A DNA stretch of 64,000 nt from Allopusillimonas soli (GCF_004153445.1 NZ_SDQC01000003.1:248001-312000); one strand, 5' to 3'. Positions 21,328 through 30,409 are shown, numbered from the stretch's first letter. The notes: generated by a model from the sequence alone, not told the origin. Numbers and translations: made by a program.

Positions 21328-21369
21328 CACATCCAGGCAAGCCGACCCACCCTGTAGGAGGAGATAAGC

Positions 21370-22437
21370 ATGATGCAAACCAAGAACATTCTGCTGCCCA
21401 TTCTGACTGCGGCCGCGCTTGCCGCCGGCACCTGCGCCGCGGCACAGGAAGTGGTGCCAGGATTGCCCAAAACCGAGCTGCAGGTCGTGGGCGGACTCAG
21501 CAACCTGACCGCATACCGCAACTTCGAGAAGCCGTTCTGGACCGAAACCGTGCCCAAACTGTCCGAGGGGCAGGTCACGGCAACCATCAAGGGCTTCAAT
21601 GAAATGGGGCTGAAGGGTCCCGAGATCATGCGTCTGATCAGTCAGGGCGTGGTGCCGATAGGCACGGCCACGCTGGCCTATTTCGCCAGCGACAACGCCA
21701 TCAACGAGGCGATCGATCTGGCCGGCGTTTCACCGGACGTCAAGACCGCGCGCCAGGTCACCGACGCATTCGCCCCCATCTATGCCAAATACTATGCCAA
21801 GCAGAATGTGAAGGTGCTGGGCTTTTCCACCTACCCGGCACAGGTGCTGTTCTGCAACGCGCCTATCAAGGGACTGGCGGATGTCCAAGGCAAGAAAGTG
21901 CGCACCAGCAGCCGTACAACGGCTGAATTCGTGCAGGCGCTGGGAGGCACGAGCGTGACGCTGCCTTTCGGCGAAGTCGTGCCCGCCTTGCAGAACGGCG
22001 TTGTCGACTGCGCCATCAGCGGCTCCATGTCGGGTTACTCCGCCAAGTGGTATGAGGTGGCCACGCATCTTCTGGCCCTGCCCATCAACTGGAACCAGCA
22101 GATCCATGCGGCCAACATGGATTACTGGAACAAGATCGATCCCAAGGTGCAGTCCTTCCTGCTAAAGAACATTGCGGCCATGACAGACGCCATTTGGGAC
22201 GATGCGGCCAAGGCCACGCAGCAAGGGTATGACTGCAACTCGGGCGCCGACGCATGCACGCTGGCGGAAAAGGGCCACATGACGCTGGTTGAGCCCAGCG
22301 ATGCGGATCGCGCTCTGCTCAAGAAAGTCACTGCGGAAGTCGTCGTCCCCAAATGGGCGCAGCGGTGCTCGGCGGAATGCGTCAAGGACTTCAATGAAAC
22401 CATAGGCAAGACGCTGGGCATCACGGCCAGCAAATAG
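21370..22437 (+). CDS. DctP-type TRAP substrate-binding protein
   Basis: Periplasmic receptor of a TRAP transporter. The start ATG is preceded by GGAGGAG. Residues 1-26 form a signal peptide ending CAAAQE. The 355-residue protein has the DctP features GKKVRTSSRTTAEFVQALGG (the Arg that grips the ligand carboxylate is expected here) and LPFGEVVPALQNGVVDCA. Several extra cysteines near the C-terminus (YDCNSGADACTLAEK, RCSAECVKDF) could form periplasmic disulfides. It is followed by the small and large permeases. The substrate is unknown; DctP proteins usually bind carboxylates. Confidence 0.9.
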   Translation: MMQTKNILLPILTAAALAAGTCAAAQEVVPGLPKTELQVVGGLSNLTAYRNFEKPFWTETVPKLSEGQVTATIKGFNEMGLKGPEIMRLISQGVVPIGTATLAYFASDNAINEAIDLAGVSPDVKTARQVTDAFAPIYAKYYAKQNVKVLGFSTYPAQVLFCNAPIKGLADVQGKKVRTSSRTTAEFVQALGGTSVTLPFGEVVPALQNGVVDCAISGSMSGYSAKWYEVATHLLALPINWNQQIHAANMDYWNKIDPKVQSFLLKNIAAMTDAIWDDAAKATQQGYDCNSGADACTLAEKGHMTLVEPSDADRALLKKVTAEVVVPKWAQRCSAECVKDFNETIGKTLGITASK

Positions 22438-22448
22438 GCCGTTTCCGT

Positions 22449-22474
22449 CCGGCAGCACCCGCATGGGCTGCCGG
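22449..22474 (+). terminator. intercistronic hairpin between dctP- and dctQ-like genes
   Basis: CCGGCAGC and GCTGCCGG are perfect 8-bp arms with a 10-base loop, 11 bases after the binding-protein stop. Such structures protect the upstream, highly expressed message and reduce read-through to the permeases. Confidence 0.5.
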
Positions 22475-22512
22475 GCGAGCCCGATTCCGCCACTCTGCTC
22501 CGGAGGCCGACC

Positions 22513-23133
22513 ATGGCAACAGACTCCATTCGGGCATCGCTGCTTGATCGCCTGCTGCATACCGCCAACACGCTGTCGCGCTGGGCGATCTGGGTTGCGG
22601 GCGCGCTGACACTGATCATGGCGCTGTATATCGTCGCCGACATCTTCATACGCAAGTTCACCGCCTACTCGTTGGGCTCCGACGAGCTCTCGGGCTATGC
22701 CTTCGCCATCAGCATCTCATGGGCGCTGGCCTTTGCCACCCTGCAGCGCGCCAATATCCGCATCGATGCGCTATACCAGGTGCTGCCCGTGCGCTTGTGC
22801 GCCATCCTGGACTGGATCGCGCTGGTTGGCCTGGCCGTCTTCATTGCCTATCTGACCCGCTATGCGGTCAACGTGGCCCACACTTCGTGGACACGTGACG
22901 CCACCGCCAACACAGTACTGGCCACGCCCCTCTGGATACCCCAATACATCTGGGCGGCGGGGCTGATATGGCTGTGCATCGTACTGGCGCTTATGCTGCT
23001 GCGCGCCAGCACCGCCCTGGTTCGCGGCGACATGGCGGGTATCCGGACGGTATGCGGTATGCGTACTGCACAGGAGGAAGCGCGCGAGGAGGCCGAGGCC
23101 GGCGCGCGGATGGCGCGCGGAGAGGCATCATGA
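22513..23133 (+). CDS. TRAP transporter small permease (DctQ)
   Basis: A 206-residue membrane protein with four hydrophobic segments at about 25-45, 60-82, 95-118 and 140-165, as in DctQ. The motif GSDELSGYAFAISISWALAFATLQRANIRIDALY is typical of the family. The C-terminal 35 residues are charged and Ala/Glu-rich (EEAREEAEAGARMARGEAS) and probably cytoplasmic. Its TGA overlaps the start of the large permease gene (ATGA), indicating translational coupling and equal subunit production. Confidence 0.88.
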   Translation: MATDSIRASLLDRLLHTANTLSRWAIWVAGALTLIMALYIVADIFIRKFTAYSLGSDELSGYAFAISISWALAFATLQRANIRIDALYQVLPVRLCAILDWIALVGLAVFIAYLTRYAVNVAHTSWTRDATANTVLATPLWIPQYIWAAGLIWLCIVLALMLLRASTALVRGDMAGIRTVCGMRTAQEEAREEAEAGARMARGEAS

Positions 23134-24413
23134 TTGCGTCCAGCCTCATTCTGCTTCTCGTACTACTGGGCATCAGCATCCCGGTGGGCGCCGCGCTGGG
23201 CGTGCTGGGCCTGGTGCTGGAACCGCTGTACTCCATGCTGCCCCTTTCGCGCGCTATTGGCGAGGTGTCCTGGGGCACCAGCAATGAATTCCTGCTGGTG
23301 GCGATACCGCTGTTCGTCATGCTGGGGGAAATCCTGTTGCGCTCGGGTCTGGCCGAACGAATGTACAACGCCATGAGCATGTGGCTGTCGTGGCTGCCGG
23401 GCGGCCTCATGCACGCCAACATCGGCGCCAGTGCCCTTTTTGCGGCAACGTCCGGCTCCAGCGTGGCCACAGCCGCCACCGTCGGCACCGTGGCCATTCC
23501 CCAGATAGAAAAAAAGGGCTACAACGAGCCGCTGTTCCTGGGCAGCCTGGCTGCGGGCGGTACGCTGGGCATACTGATTCCGCCCTCCATCAATCTGATC
23601 ATTTATGGTGTGCTGACCAATACATCCGTCCCGCGACTCTATCTGGCGGGCATCCTCCCAGGGCTGCTCACGGCGCTGCTGTTCATCATCGCCATCGTAC
23701 TGGCCTGCGTGGCCAGACCCGCCTGGGGCGGCGAGCGTACGCGAGCAAGCTGGCGGCAACGACTCGGCAGTCTGGTGCATCTGCTGCCGCCGCTCTTCAT
23801 TTTCCTGCTGGTCGTGGGCTCCATCTATGCCGGACTGGCCACGCCGACCGAAGCAGCCGCGCTGGGTGTCGTCGGCGCGCTGATTCTTGCCGCATGCACG
23901 GGGCGCCTGACGCCGGCCATGCTGCGCGAGGTATTCGAGGGCACCATGAAGGCCACCGCCATGATCATGCTCATTGTCATCGGCGCAGCCTTCCTTAACT
24001 TCATCATGGCCGGCATCGGCCTTACCAGCGCCCTCACCAACGCCATCTCGGGGCTGAACGTTCCGCCTGCCATCATGCTGCTGATCCTGGTTCTGTTTTA
24101 TCTGGTGCTGGGCTGCTTCATGGAAACACTCTCCATGATGATCACCACCATACCCATCGTGGCACCCATCATGATAGGGCTGGGCTACGACCCTGTATGG
24201 CTGGGCATCATCATCATCATTCTGGTCGAGACCGCGCTCATTACACCGCCCGTGGGACTGAACCTGTTTGTCGTGCAGAGCCTGCGCACGCACGGCAGCA
24301 TGAATGCGGTGATGATCGGCAGCCTTCCTTTCGTCATCATGCTGCTGGTCATGGTGGGCATCCTGTCGCTCGCGCCAGGCCTGGCCCTGTGGCTGCCCGG
24401 GGCCTTCGGCTGA
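23130..24413 (+). CDS. TRAP transporter large permease (DctM)
   Basis: Ion-coupled channel subunit. ATG at 23130 overlaps the preceding stop; the longer frame upstream is a shadow of the dctQ-like gene. The 427-residue protein has about 12 membrane segments and the DctM landmarks LLVAIPLFVMLGEILL, ATSGSSVATAATVGTVAIPQ, GSLAAGGTLGILIPPSI and GLATPTEAAALGVVGAL. Together with the DctP- and DctQ-like proteins it makes a complete transporter inside the DUF1445 operon. Confidence 0.93.
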   Translation: MIASSLILLLVLLGISIPVGAALGVLGLVLEPLYSMLPLSRAIGEVSWGTSNEFLLVAIPLFVMLGEILLRSGLAERMYNAMSMWLSWLPGGLMHANIGASALFAATSGSSVATAATVGTVAIPQIEKKGYNEPLFLGSLAAGGTLGILIPPSINLIIYGVLTNTSVPRLYLAGILPGLLTALLFIIAIVLACVARPAWGGERTRASWRQRLGSLVHLLPPLFIFLLVVGSIYAGLATPTEAAALGVVGALILAACTGRLTPAMLREVFEGTMKATAMIMLIVIGAAFLNFIMAGIGLTSALTNAISGLNVPPAIMLLILVLFYLVLGCFMETLSMMITTIPIVAPIMIGLGYDPVWLGIIIIILVETALITPPVGLNLFVVQSLRTHGSMNAVMIGSLPFVIMLLVMVGILSLAPGLALWLPGAFG

Positions 24414-24457
24414 CCCGCGCCGATCCAGCCTCCCTTCAACTTTGTCCGGACTCTGCC

Positions 24458-25147
24458 ATGAAGCTCTCTTTTTCACTCAGCGCCGCCACAGGAACCCAGC
24501 CATCCCGGATAGACGTGGATATCGACAACTGCATCATCGCCGGCTGGGCGGGGCGCGATCGCGAGGCTATTGAACATCACATAGACGAGCTGGCCGACCT
24601 TGGCGTGGCGCGACCGAGCAGTGTGCCGCTGTTTTATCGCGTTGCCGCCAATCAGCTTTGCCAACAGGATCGGGTACAGGTTGTGGGCGATGCCTCGTCG
24701 GGCGAGGCAGAGGCGTTTCTGTTCGCGCATCAAGACAGGCTGTTCGTCAGTCTGGCATCCGACCACACCGACCGCAAGCTGGAAGCGCACAGCGTCGCGC
24801 TGTCCAAGCAGGTGTGCGTGAAGCCCGTGGCGCGCGACGCATGGACCTACGACAGCGTTGCCGACCACTGGGATGCATTGGTGCTGCGCGCCTGGATAGA
24901 AGAGAACGGCAACACCGTGCTGTACCAGGAGGGCGACATGGCGCAGCTGCTCGCGCCCCTGGATCTCGCGCGCAGCCATTTCGACAGGGAGATGCTGCCC
25001 GACGGATACGGCATGACCTGCGGCACCGTTGCCGCGCTCGGCGGCATCCGCGCAGCGCGCGGCTTCATCATGGAACTGCACGACCCCGTCATGGATCGCC
25101 GCATCCGCCATCGCTATACTCTGGACATCCTGCCCGAGGTTGCCTGA
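24458..25147 (+). CDS. DUF2848 family protein
   Basis: A 229-residue soluble protein of the DUF2848 family, of unknown activity. The N-terminus reads MKLSFSLSAATGTQPSRIDVDIDNCIIAGWAGRDREAIEHHIDEL; later blocks are LFVSLASDHTDRKLEAHSVALSKQVCVKPVARDAWTYD and DGYGMTCGTVAALGG. These resemble fumarylacetoacetate hydrolase-like proteins, with acidic and His residues that could bind a metal, so a hydrolase or hydratase role is plausible but unproven. DUF2848 genes often sit with transporters and amidases, as here. It is 44 bases after the TRAP permease and 26 before the amidase. Confidence 0.78.
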   Translation: MKLSFSLSAATGTQPSRIDVDIDNCIIAGWAGRDREAIEHHIDELADLGVARPSSVPLFYRVAANQLCQQDRVQVVGDASSGEAEAFLFAHQDRLFVSLASDHTDRKLEAHSVALSKQVCVKPVARDAWTYDSVADHWDALVLRAWIEENGNTVLYQEGDMAQLLAPLDLARSHFDREMLPDGYGMTCGTVAALGGIRAARGFIMELHDPVMDRRIRHRYTLDILPEVA

Positions 25148-25173
25148 CGGGACAACTCTTTTCCTTTTTCGAC

Positions 25174-26553
25174 ATGCTGCCTACTCTTTTCGAACTGCAA
25201 GCCGCCCTCGCGTCCGGCGCCACGACATCCCTCGCACTCACAGAGGCGGCGCTCTCCCGCGCCGAAGCGCCCGACGGACAAGGGTCTTTCGTCTTCACGC
25301 GTGTCTATCGCGAACAGGCTCTCGCCGCCGCAAAGGCTTCCGATATCCTGCGGGCGGCGGGCATCGTGCGTTCGGCACTGGAAGGCCTGCCTGTGTCGAT
25401 CAAGGATCTATTTGATGTTGCCGGGGAAACCACATTGTCCGGCTCCGCAGTCCTGCGCGATGCACCGCCGGCGACCGCCAATGCACCCGCCGTCCAGCGG
25501 CTTATCAATGCAGGCGCCATCATCACCGGCAAAACCAATATGACCGAGTTCGCCTTTTCGGGACTGGGCATCAATCCGCACTACGGCACGCCAAGCAGCC
25601 CCTGGAACCGCGCCGAGGGCCGGATACCTGGCGGCTCGTCATCGGGCGCCGGTGTCTCCGTGGCCGACGGCATGTCGGTGGTATCCATAGGCTCCGACAC
25701 GGGCGGTTCCATCCGCATTCCTTCGGCCTTCTGTGGACTGACGGGCTTTAAGCCCACCGCCCGGCGGATCCCCACGCGGGGCGCGCTGCCGCTGTCCAAG
25801 ACGCTGGACTCCATCGGCCCCTTGGCGGCGTCGGTGGCCTGCTGCGCGGCGGTTGATGCAATCCTGGCCGGCGCCGACATGGACGCCGCCGACAGCCAGG
25901 CGGCAGGCCCGCATCTCGCCGTTCCCGCGGGCCGCTTGCGGCTGGCCGTACCCTCAACCGTGGTTCTGGACGGAGCGGACGACGCCGTGAGGAAGGCATT
26001 TGACTCAGCGCTGGCGCAATTGCGTACAGCAGGTGCGCAAATCGACATGATGCCGCTGCCCGAATTCACCCAACTGGCCGATATCAACGCCAAGGGCGGA
26101 TTCGTGTGCGCCGAAGCCTGGGCCTGGCATAAGACGTTGCTCACACAGCGCGGAGACGAATACGACCCACGCGTCGCATCACGCATGCTGCGCGGCCGGG
26201 ACATGACGGCAGCCGATTACATCGAGTTGCTCGAGATACGGCCGCGCTGGATAGCGGCTGTGGAACAACGACTGCAGGGCTATGACGCCCTGCTGATGCC
26301 CACCGTGCCCATTGTTGCGCCGCGCATCGAAACGCTTCGGGTATCGAATGAAGCCTATTTCCGCGCCAACGCCCTTATCCTGCGCAATCCGACACTGATC
26401 AATTTCCTGGACGGCTGCGCCTTGTCGCTGCCCTGCCACAGGCCCGGTCAGGCGCCAGTAGGCCTGATGGTGGCCGGCCCTGCGCTGCGCGATGCGCACA
26501 TACTGCGGGTGGGAGCGGGCATCGAAGAGGCCCTGCGGCCCCTGCGGACTTAA
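25174..26553 (+). CDS. amidase (amidase-signature family)
   Basis: Hydrolyses a carboxamide to acid and ammonia. The 459-residue protein has the complete Lys-cisSer-Ser triad: Lys77 (LPVSIKDLFD), Ser155 in GGSSSGAG and Ser179 in DTGGSIRIPS. The start ATG at 25174 lacks a strong ribosome site and may depend on translation of the preceding gene. It closes the DUF1445-TRAP-DUF2848 operon, suggesting that the imported compound is, or becomes, an amide. The stop overlaps the convergent pagL stop by a few bases. GatA is less likely because gatB and gatC are absent. Confidence 0.9.
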   Translation: MLPTLFELQAALASGATTSLALTEAALSRAEAPDGQGSFVFTRVYREQALAAAKASDILRAAGIVRSALEGLPVSIKDLFDVAGETTLSGSAVLRDAPPATANAPAVQRLINAGAIITGKTNMTEFAFSGLGINPHYGTPSSPWNRAEGRIPGGSSSGAGVSVADGMSVVSIGSDTGGSIRIPSAFCGLTGFKPTARRIPTRGALPLSKTLDSIGPLAASVACCAAVDAILAGADMDAADSQAAGPHLAVPAGRLRLAVPSTVVLDGADDAVRKAFDSALAQLRTAGAQIDMMPLPEFTQLADINAKGGFVCAEAWAWHKTLLTQRGDEYDPRVASRMLRGRDMTAADYIELLEIRPRWIAAVEQRLQGYDALLMPTVPIVAPRIETLRVSNEAYFRANALILRNPTLINFLDGCALSLPCHRPGQAPVGLMVAGPALRDAHILRVGAGIEEALRPLRT

Positions 26554-27107
26554 TACTGGACCGTGTACAGCAATTGCAGGACGTTCAATCCCGGATTGGG
26601 ATGCTTGATGCCTGCGTTCGAAAAGTGCGACAGGCGCACGCCGATGCGGCTGTTGTCCGTGATATATGCGCCCACCCCGATATGATCGCCGAACTGGAAG
26701 GCCGTGCTCATCTCCTTGCCCGCAAAGCTTGCATGCGAGAATACCGTGGCGCCGGCGCCCGCCTCCAGGTAATAACGATCATTGAAGGTCCAGCGCAGAA
26801 ATGGAATGGCATTCAACTGCCAGACGGCTGCGGGAGAGCGCGAGCCATCCGCATGCCAGTAGGCCACGCCCAGTTCGCCCACCAGATCCAGGCGGCTGCC
26901 GCCCGAAAAGGTATAGGACCATACGGGCGGCGTTTCCCAGGCTAACTCCAGTCGCTGGTAATGCGAGCCCGCGCCCGCCCGCACACTGAGAACCCCGCTG
27001 TCTGGCTCCGCGCCCATCGCGGATCCTGCCGTCGTGGCAAGCAGCAGAGAAGCGACCATTAAGACAGCATTTCCTGATATAAACGACGATAACTTGCTAT
27101 TTTTCAT
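26550..27107 (-). CDS. pagL: PagL-like lipid A 3-O-deacylase
   Basis: Outer-membrane beta-barrel enzyme that removes the 3-O-linked acyl chain of lipid A. The 185-residue precursor has a signal peptide (about 1-32, ending SAMGAE), alternating barrel strands, and a C-terminal aromatic residue (LLYTVQY) typical of outer-membrane insertion. The catalytic HxS motif is present as His161-Phe-Ser163 followed by Asn164 (RLSHFSNAGIKHPNPG). At the place of the third active-site residue of Pseudomonas PagL (Glu140, His+14) there is Asn175. It has the gene to itself, divergent from a LysR gene. Activity is likely but the Asn leaves some doubt. Confidence 0.85.
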   Translation of the reverse strand: MKNSKLSSFISGNAVLMVASLLLATTAGSAMGAEPDSGVLSVRAGAGSHYQRLELAWETPPVWSYTFSGGSRLDLVGELGVAYWHADGSRSPAAVWQLNAIPFLRWTFNDRYYLEAGAGATVFSHASFAGKEMSTAFQFGDHIGVGAYITDNSRIGVRLSHFSNAGIKHPNPGLNVLQLLYTVQY

Positions 27108-27183
27108 TCAAGTTCTGCTCACGAAATCGAGTCGAAAGAGTGTAGCAGGAGTTGGGACGCTTTGATGGTTCCCTGAAGGCAAC

Positions 27184-28083
27184 ATGAAGTACGACATACA
27201 GACACTGAAAGCCTTCCATGCGGTGGCCCGGGAGGGGTCGATCGCGCGCGCTGCGGAAAAGACCCATCTTGTCGCTTCCGCCATCAGCAAGCGCATCGCC
27301 GACCTGGAGGCCGGCACTGGCACCGAGCTGCTGTACCGCCACCGCCGCGGAGTCACCCTCACGCTGGCCGGCGCCGAGCTTCTGCGCCATGCAGAACGCG
27401 TTCTGCAGGAGCTGGCAAGCCTGGACGGCGCGCTGAGCAATTACGCCAACGGCGTGAAGGGGCAGGTTCGGCTCGTGGCAAATACATCGGCCGTCGTGCA
27501 GTTCCTCCCGTACGATCTGTCGGGCTTTCTGAAAAACCATCCCACGATCAAGATTGACCTGGAGGAACACACAAGCGACGAAGTGCAACGCATGGTGACC
27601 GCCGGCGAGGCGGATCTGGGCATTCTGGCCCCCCAGCGCCCCCTGGATGGCCTGGACGGCTGCCTTTACCGTGTGGACCAGCTCATGGTCATCATGCCGC
27701 GCGGACACCCGCTGGCTCGAAGAAAAACTCTTCGTTTTGCACAAACGCTGGCTTATGACTATGTCGGCCTGCCGCGCGGCACATCGCTGTCCAATGTCAT
27801 GGCGAAGGCAGCTGCCGACCTGAACCAGCCCCTGAAGCTGCGCATTCAGGCCACCAGCTTCGACGGCCTGCGCCGCATGGCGGCCCAGGGCCTGGGCATA
27901 GGCATTTTGCCCAAGGGCAGTGTCGAGGCCTTTCTCGACACAGAGGGCCTGGAGGCGCGTGTGCTGGACGAAGCTTGGGCCCACCGCGATCTCGTGCTGA
28001 TCAGCCGGCCGGCAAGCGAGCTGCCGAAGCTGACGCGCCTGCTGAGAAACCATCTGGCCGGCCAGGCACAGGCTTCCGTCTAG
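27184..28083 (+). CDS. LysR-family regulator of the CoA-transferase/lyase pair
   Basis: A 299-residue LysR-type regulator. The winged HTH is at 1-60 (ARAAEKTHLVASAISKRIADLEA) and the effector-binding domain follows, with the loop DLGILAPQRPLDGLDGCLYR. It lies 131 bases before, and in the same direction as, the CaiB-type CoA-transferase and HMG-CoA-lyase-type genes, which it probably controls in response to an organic acid. It has AAGG before the ATG. Confidence 0.88.
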   Translation: MKYDIQTLKAFHAVAREGSIARAAEKTHLVASAISKRIADLEAGTGTELLYRHRRGVTLTLAGAELLRHAERVLQELASLDGALSNYANGVKGQVRLVANTSAVVQFLPYDLSGFLKNHPTIKIDLEEHTSDEVQRMVTAGEADLGILAPQRPLDGLDGCLYRVDQLMVIMPRGHPLARRKTLRFAQTLAYDYVGLPRGTSLSNVMAKAAADLNQPLKLRIQATSFDGLRRMAAQGLGIGILPKGSVEAFLDTEGLEARVLDEAWAHRDLVLISRPASELPKLTRLLRNHLAGQAQASV

Positions 28084-28167
28084 CAGCCATCGCCAATCGC
28101 GATGCCTGGCTTTCCAAAGCATTGCTTCACAGACCGCCCCGCTCTTCCTATGATGGAGCCCTCTGGT

Positions 28168-28190
28168 GCCGGACAACGCCATCGTCCGGC
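28168..28190 (+). terminator. hairpin in the leader of the CoA-transferase gene
   Basis: GCCGGAC and GTCCGGC pair perfectly around a 9-base loop, between the LysR stop and the CoA-transferase start (25 bases further on). It could end LysR transcripts weakly or protect the downstream message; no T-run follows. Confidence 0.25.
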
Positions 28191-28214
28191 CGCAACAATG
28201 CTAATGGAGCCTTC

Positions 28215-29408
28215 ATGAATCAAAGACCGCTGGACGGCGTGCGCGTCGTCGAAATGGGCAGCCTGATAGCCGGTCCCTTTGCCGCCAAGACGCTGGGCGA
28301 CTTCGGTGCCGATGTCATCAAGATCGAACCGCCGGGCGCCGGCGATCCCTTGCGATCATGGCGCACGCGGGATGGCGAGACATCCATGTGGTGGCATGTG
28401 CAGGCCCGCAACAAGCAGTCGGTTGCACTTGATTTACGTCAGCCGGAAGGCCAGGAGATAGCGCGCAAGCTGATGCTGGAAGCCGATGTGGTCATTGAGA
28501 ACTTCCGGCCCGGCACTTTGGAAAAATGGGGTATGGACTACGACTCGCTCAGCCGCGACAATCCAGGCCTGATCATGCTGCGTATATCCGGCTACGGGCA
28601 GAGCGGGCCCATGCGGGACTTGCCTGGCTACGGTGTTGTGGCCGAAGCCATGGGAGGGCTGCGCTACATCACCGGCGAACCGGGCAAGGCGCCCGTTCGG
28701 CCCGGCATAAGCATCGGCGACTCGCTCTCGGCGCTGCACGGCGTCATCGGCATCATGATGGCGCTTTATCATCGGCTGGCCCACGGCGGTCAGGGCCAGG
28801 TCGTGGATGTGGCGCTGTACGAGTCTGTTTTCAACATGATGGAAGGCGCTGTGCCCGAGTTCGACCGTATGGGCGCCATCCGCGAGCCGGCGGGCAGCGC
28901 CATACAGGGCATTGCGCCTACCAACGCCTATCCGAGCGCAGACGGGCGGTACTTTCTCATCGCTGGCAATGGCGACAGCATTTTCAAACGCCTCATGACG
29001 CTGATTGGCCGCGAGGATCTTGCCAACGATCCGGAGTTGGCGCGTAATCCGGGGCGCGTGAGCAACATGGCGCGCATCGATGAGGCCATTGCGGCCTGGA
29101 CACGCACGCGCACCATGGAAGAGGCGCTCACGGCATTGGCCCAGGCCGGCGTGCCGGCAGGCAAAATCTTCTCGGTGAAGGATATCGTCGACAATGAGCA
29201 ATATCTGGCGCGCGACATGATACGCAGCATCACGCTCGACGATGGTTCAACCCTCAAGGTGCCGGGCGTGGTGCCCAAGCTAAGTGCCACGCCCGGCGGA
29301 TTCAATGGCGGCGGCCCGCTGCTGGGCCAGCATACCGAGTCGGTGCTGCGCAAACTGGGCTACGACGGCCAGGATATCGCCCGGCTGAAACAATCGGAGG
29401 TAATTTGA
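28215..29408 (+). CDS. family III (CaiB/BaiF) CoA-transferase
   Basis: Transfers CoA between a CoA thioester and a free carboxylic acid. The 397-residue protein opens with LDGVRVVEMGSLIAGPFAAKTLGDFGADVIKIEPPG, the family signature, followed by RNKQSVALDLR and NFRPGTLEKWG. At the position of the catalytic Asp169 of formyl-CoA transferase the sequence is GQGQVVDVALYESVFN, giving Glu203. The next gene encodes an HMG-CoA-lyase-type enzyme whose ATG overlaps this stop, so the pair probably activates a branched hydroxy acid (such as citramalate or hydroxymethylglutarate) to its CoA ester and then splits it. The exact acid is not known. Confidence 0.88.
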   Translation: MNQRPLDGVRVVEMGSLIAGPFAAKTLGDFGADVIKIEPPGAGDPLRSWRTRDGETSMWWHVQARNKQSVALDLRQPEGQEIARKLMLEADVVIENFRPGTLEKWGMDYDSLSRDNPGLIMLRISGYGQSGPMRDLPGYGVVAEAMGGLRYITGEPGKAPVRPGISIGDSLSALHGVIGIMMALYHRLAHGGQGQVVDVALYESVFNMMEGAVPEFDRMGAIREPAGSAIQGIAPTNAYPSADGRYFLIAGNGDSIFKRLMTLIGREDLANDPELARNPGRVSNMARIDEAIAAWTRTRTMEEALTALAQAGVPAGKIFSVKDIVDNEQYLARDMIRSITLDDGSTLKVPGVVPKLSATPGGFNGGGPLLGQHTESVLRKLGYDGQDIARLKQSEVI

Positions 29409-30409
29409 TGAATATGAGCAAGGCTTCCCCCCAACTCCCCGTTGCGGGCCAGATGCCGCGCCGGGTCTATATCAACGATGTGTCCATGCGCGACGGCCTG
29501 CAGATCGAGCCCATCTTTGTTCCCACGGAACGCAAGATTGCCCTGATCAACAATATCAGCCGCACCGGCGTTGCCAAGATCGAAACCACATCGTTCACTT
29601 CTCCCAAGGCCATCCCGGCCCTGCGCGATGCCGAAGACGTCATGAAAGGCATAGAACGTGCGCCCGGCGTACAGTACGTGGTGCTGGTGCCCAACATGCG
29701 CGGCGCCGAACGAGCCCTGGCCTGCGATGTCGATGAAATCAATCTGGTCATGTCTGCCAGCGAAACCCACAACCTCGCCAATCTCCGGATGACAAGATCG
29801 CAGTCCATGCGGGAACTGGCCCGCATCATCGCGCATGCCGGCGGGCGGGTCGCCACCAATGTTTCCATTTCCACCTGCTTTGGCTGCCCCATGGAGGGCG
29901 AGGTCGACCCGCAGGAGGTGTTGCGCCTGGGCGACTTCTTTGCCGACCATGGTGCAAGCGGCATCTCGCTGGCTGATACAACCGGCATGGCCAATCCCGC
30001 CCAGGTCTTGCAATTGTGCTCGGGCCTTGCTCAGCGCTGGCCAGACATGGCGCTGACGCTGCATTTTCACAATACGCGCGGTATGGGGCTGGCCAACGTC
30101 ATGGCGGGGCTGTCCACGGGCATCGTGCGCTACGACGCCTCGCTGGCAGGCCTGGGCGGCTGCCCCTTCGCCCCCGGCGCCACCGGCAATATCTGCACGG
30201 AAGATCTGGCGCACATGCTGGAAAGCATGGGCATTGACACCGGCATCGATCTGGATCGCCTTATTTTCTGTGCCCACGAGATGGCCGAGACAGTAGGCCA
30301 CGACGTACCCGGCCAGGTCATGAAAGCTGGGCGTTGGAACAAGCGCTTCCCCTGCCCGCCCGATCTGGAACAGGTGCGTGAACGCGCGCTGAGCCGCGAC
30401 GCGGCCTGA
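29408..30409 (+). CDS. HMG-CoA lyase-type enzyme
   Basis: Aldol-type lyase of the DRE-TIM barrel family that cleaves 3-hydroxy-3-methylglutaryl-CoA or a related acyl-CoA. ATG at 29408 overlaps the previous stop and follows GGAGGTAATTTG. The 333-residue protein has the metal and base residues in NDVSMRDGLQ (Arg28, Asp29), HFHNTRGMG, and the active-site cysteine loop GGCPFAPGATGNICTED. The C-terminal 25 residues (WNKRFPCPPDLEQVRERAL) are charged. Paired with a CoA-transferase, the products would be a CoA ester and a keto acid entering central metabolism. Confidence 0.87.
   Translation: MNMSKASPQLPVAGQMPRRVYINDVSMRDGLQIEPIFVPTERKIALINNISRTGVAKIETTSFTSPKAIPALRDAEDVMKGIERAPGVQYVVLVPNMRGAERALACDVDEINLVMSASETHNLANLRMTRSQSMRELARIIAHAGGRVATNVSISTCFGCPMEGEVDPQEVLRLGDFFADHGASGISLADTTGMANPAQVLQLCSGLAQRWPDMALTLHFHNTRGMGLANVMAGLSTGIVRYDASLAGLGGCPFAPGATGNICTEDLAHMLESMGIDTGIDLDRLIFCAHEMAETVGHDVPGQVMKAGRWNKRFPCPPDLEQVRERALSRDAA

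Noticed and set aside
23163-24476. Leftward open frame of 437 codons
   Set aside because: Antisense shadow of the DctM-like permease; no family features and very biased composition.
25174-26553. GatA (aminoacyl-tRNA amidotransferase subunit) for the amidase
   Set aside because: No gatB or gatC nearby, and the gene lies in a transporter operon; a catabolic amidase is more likely.
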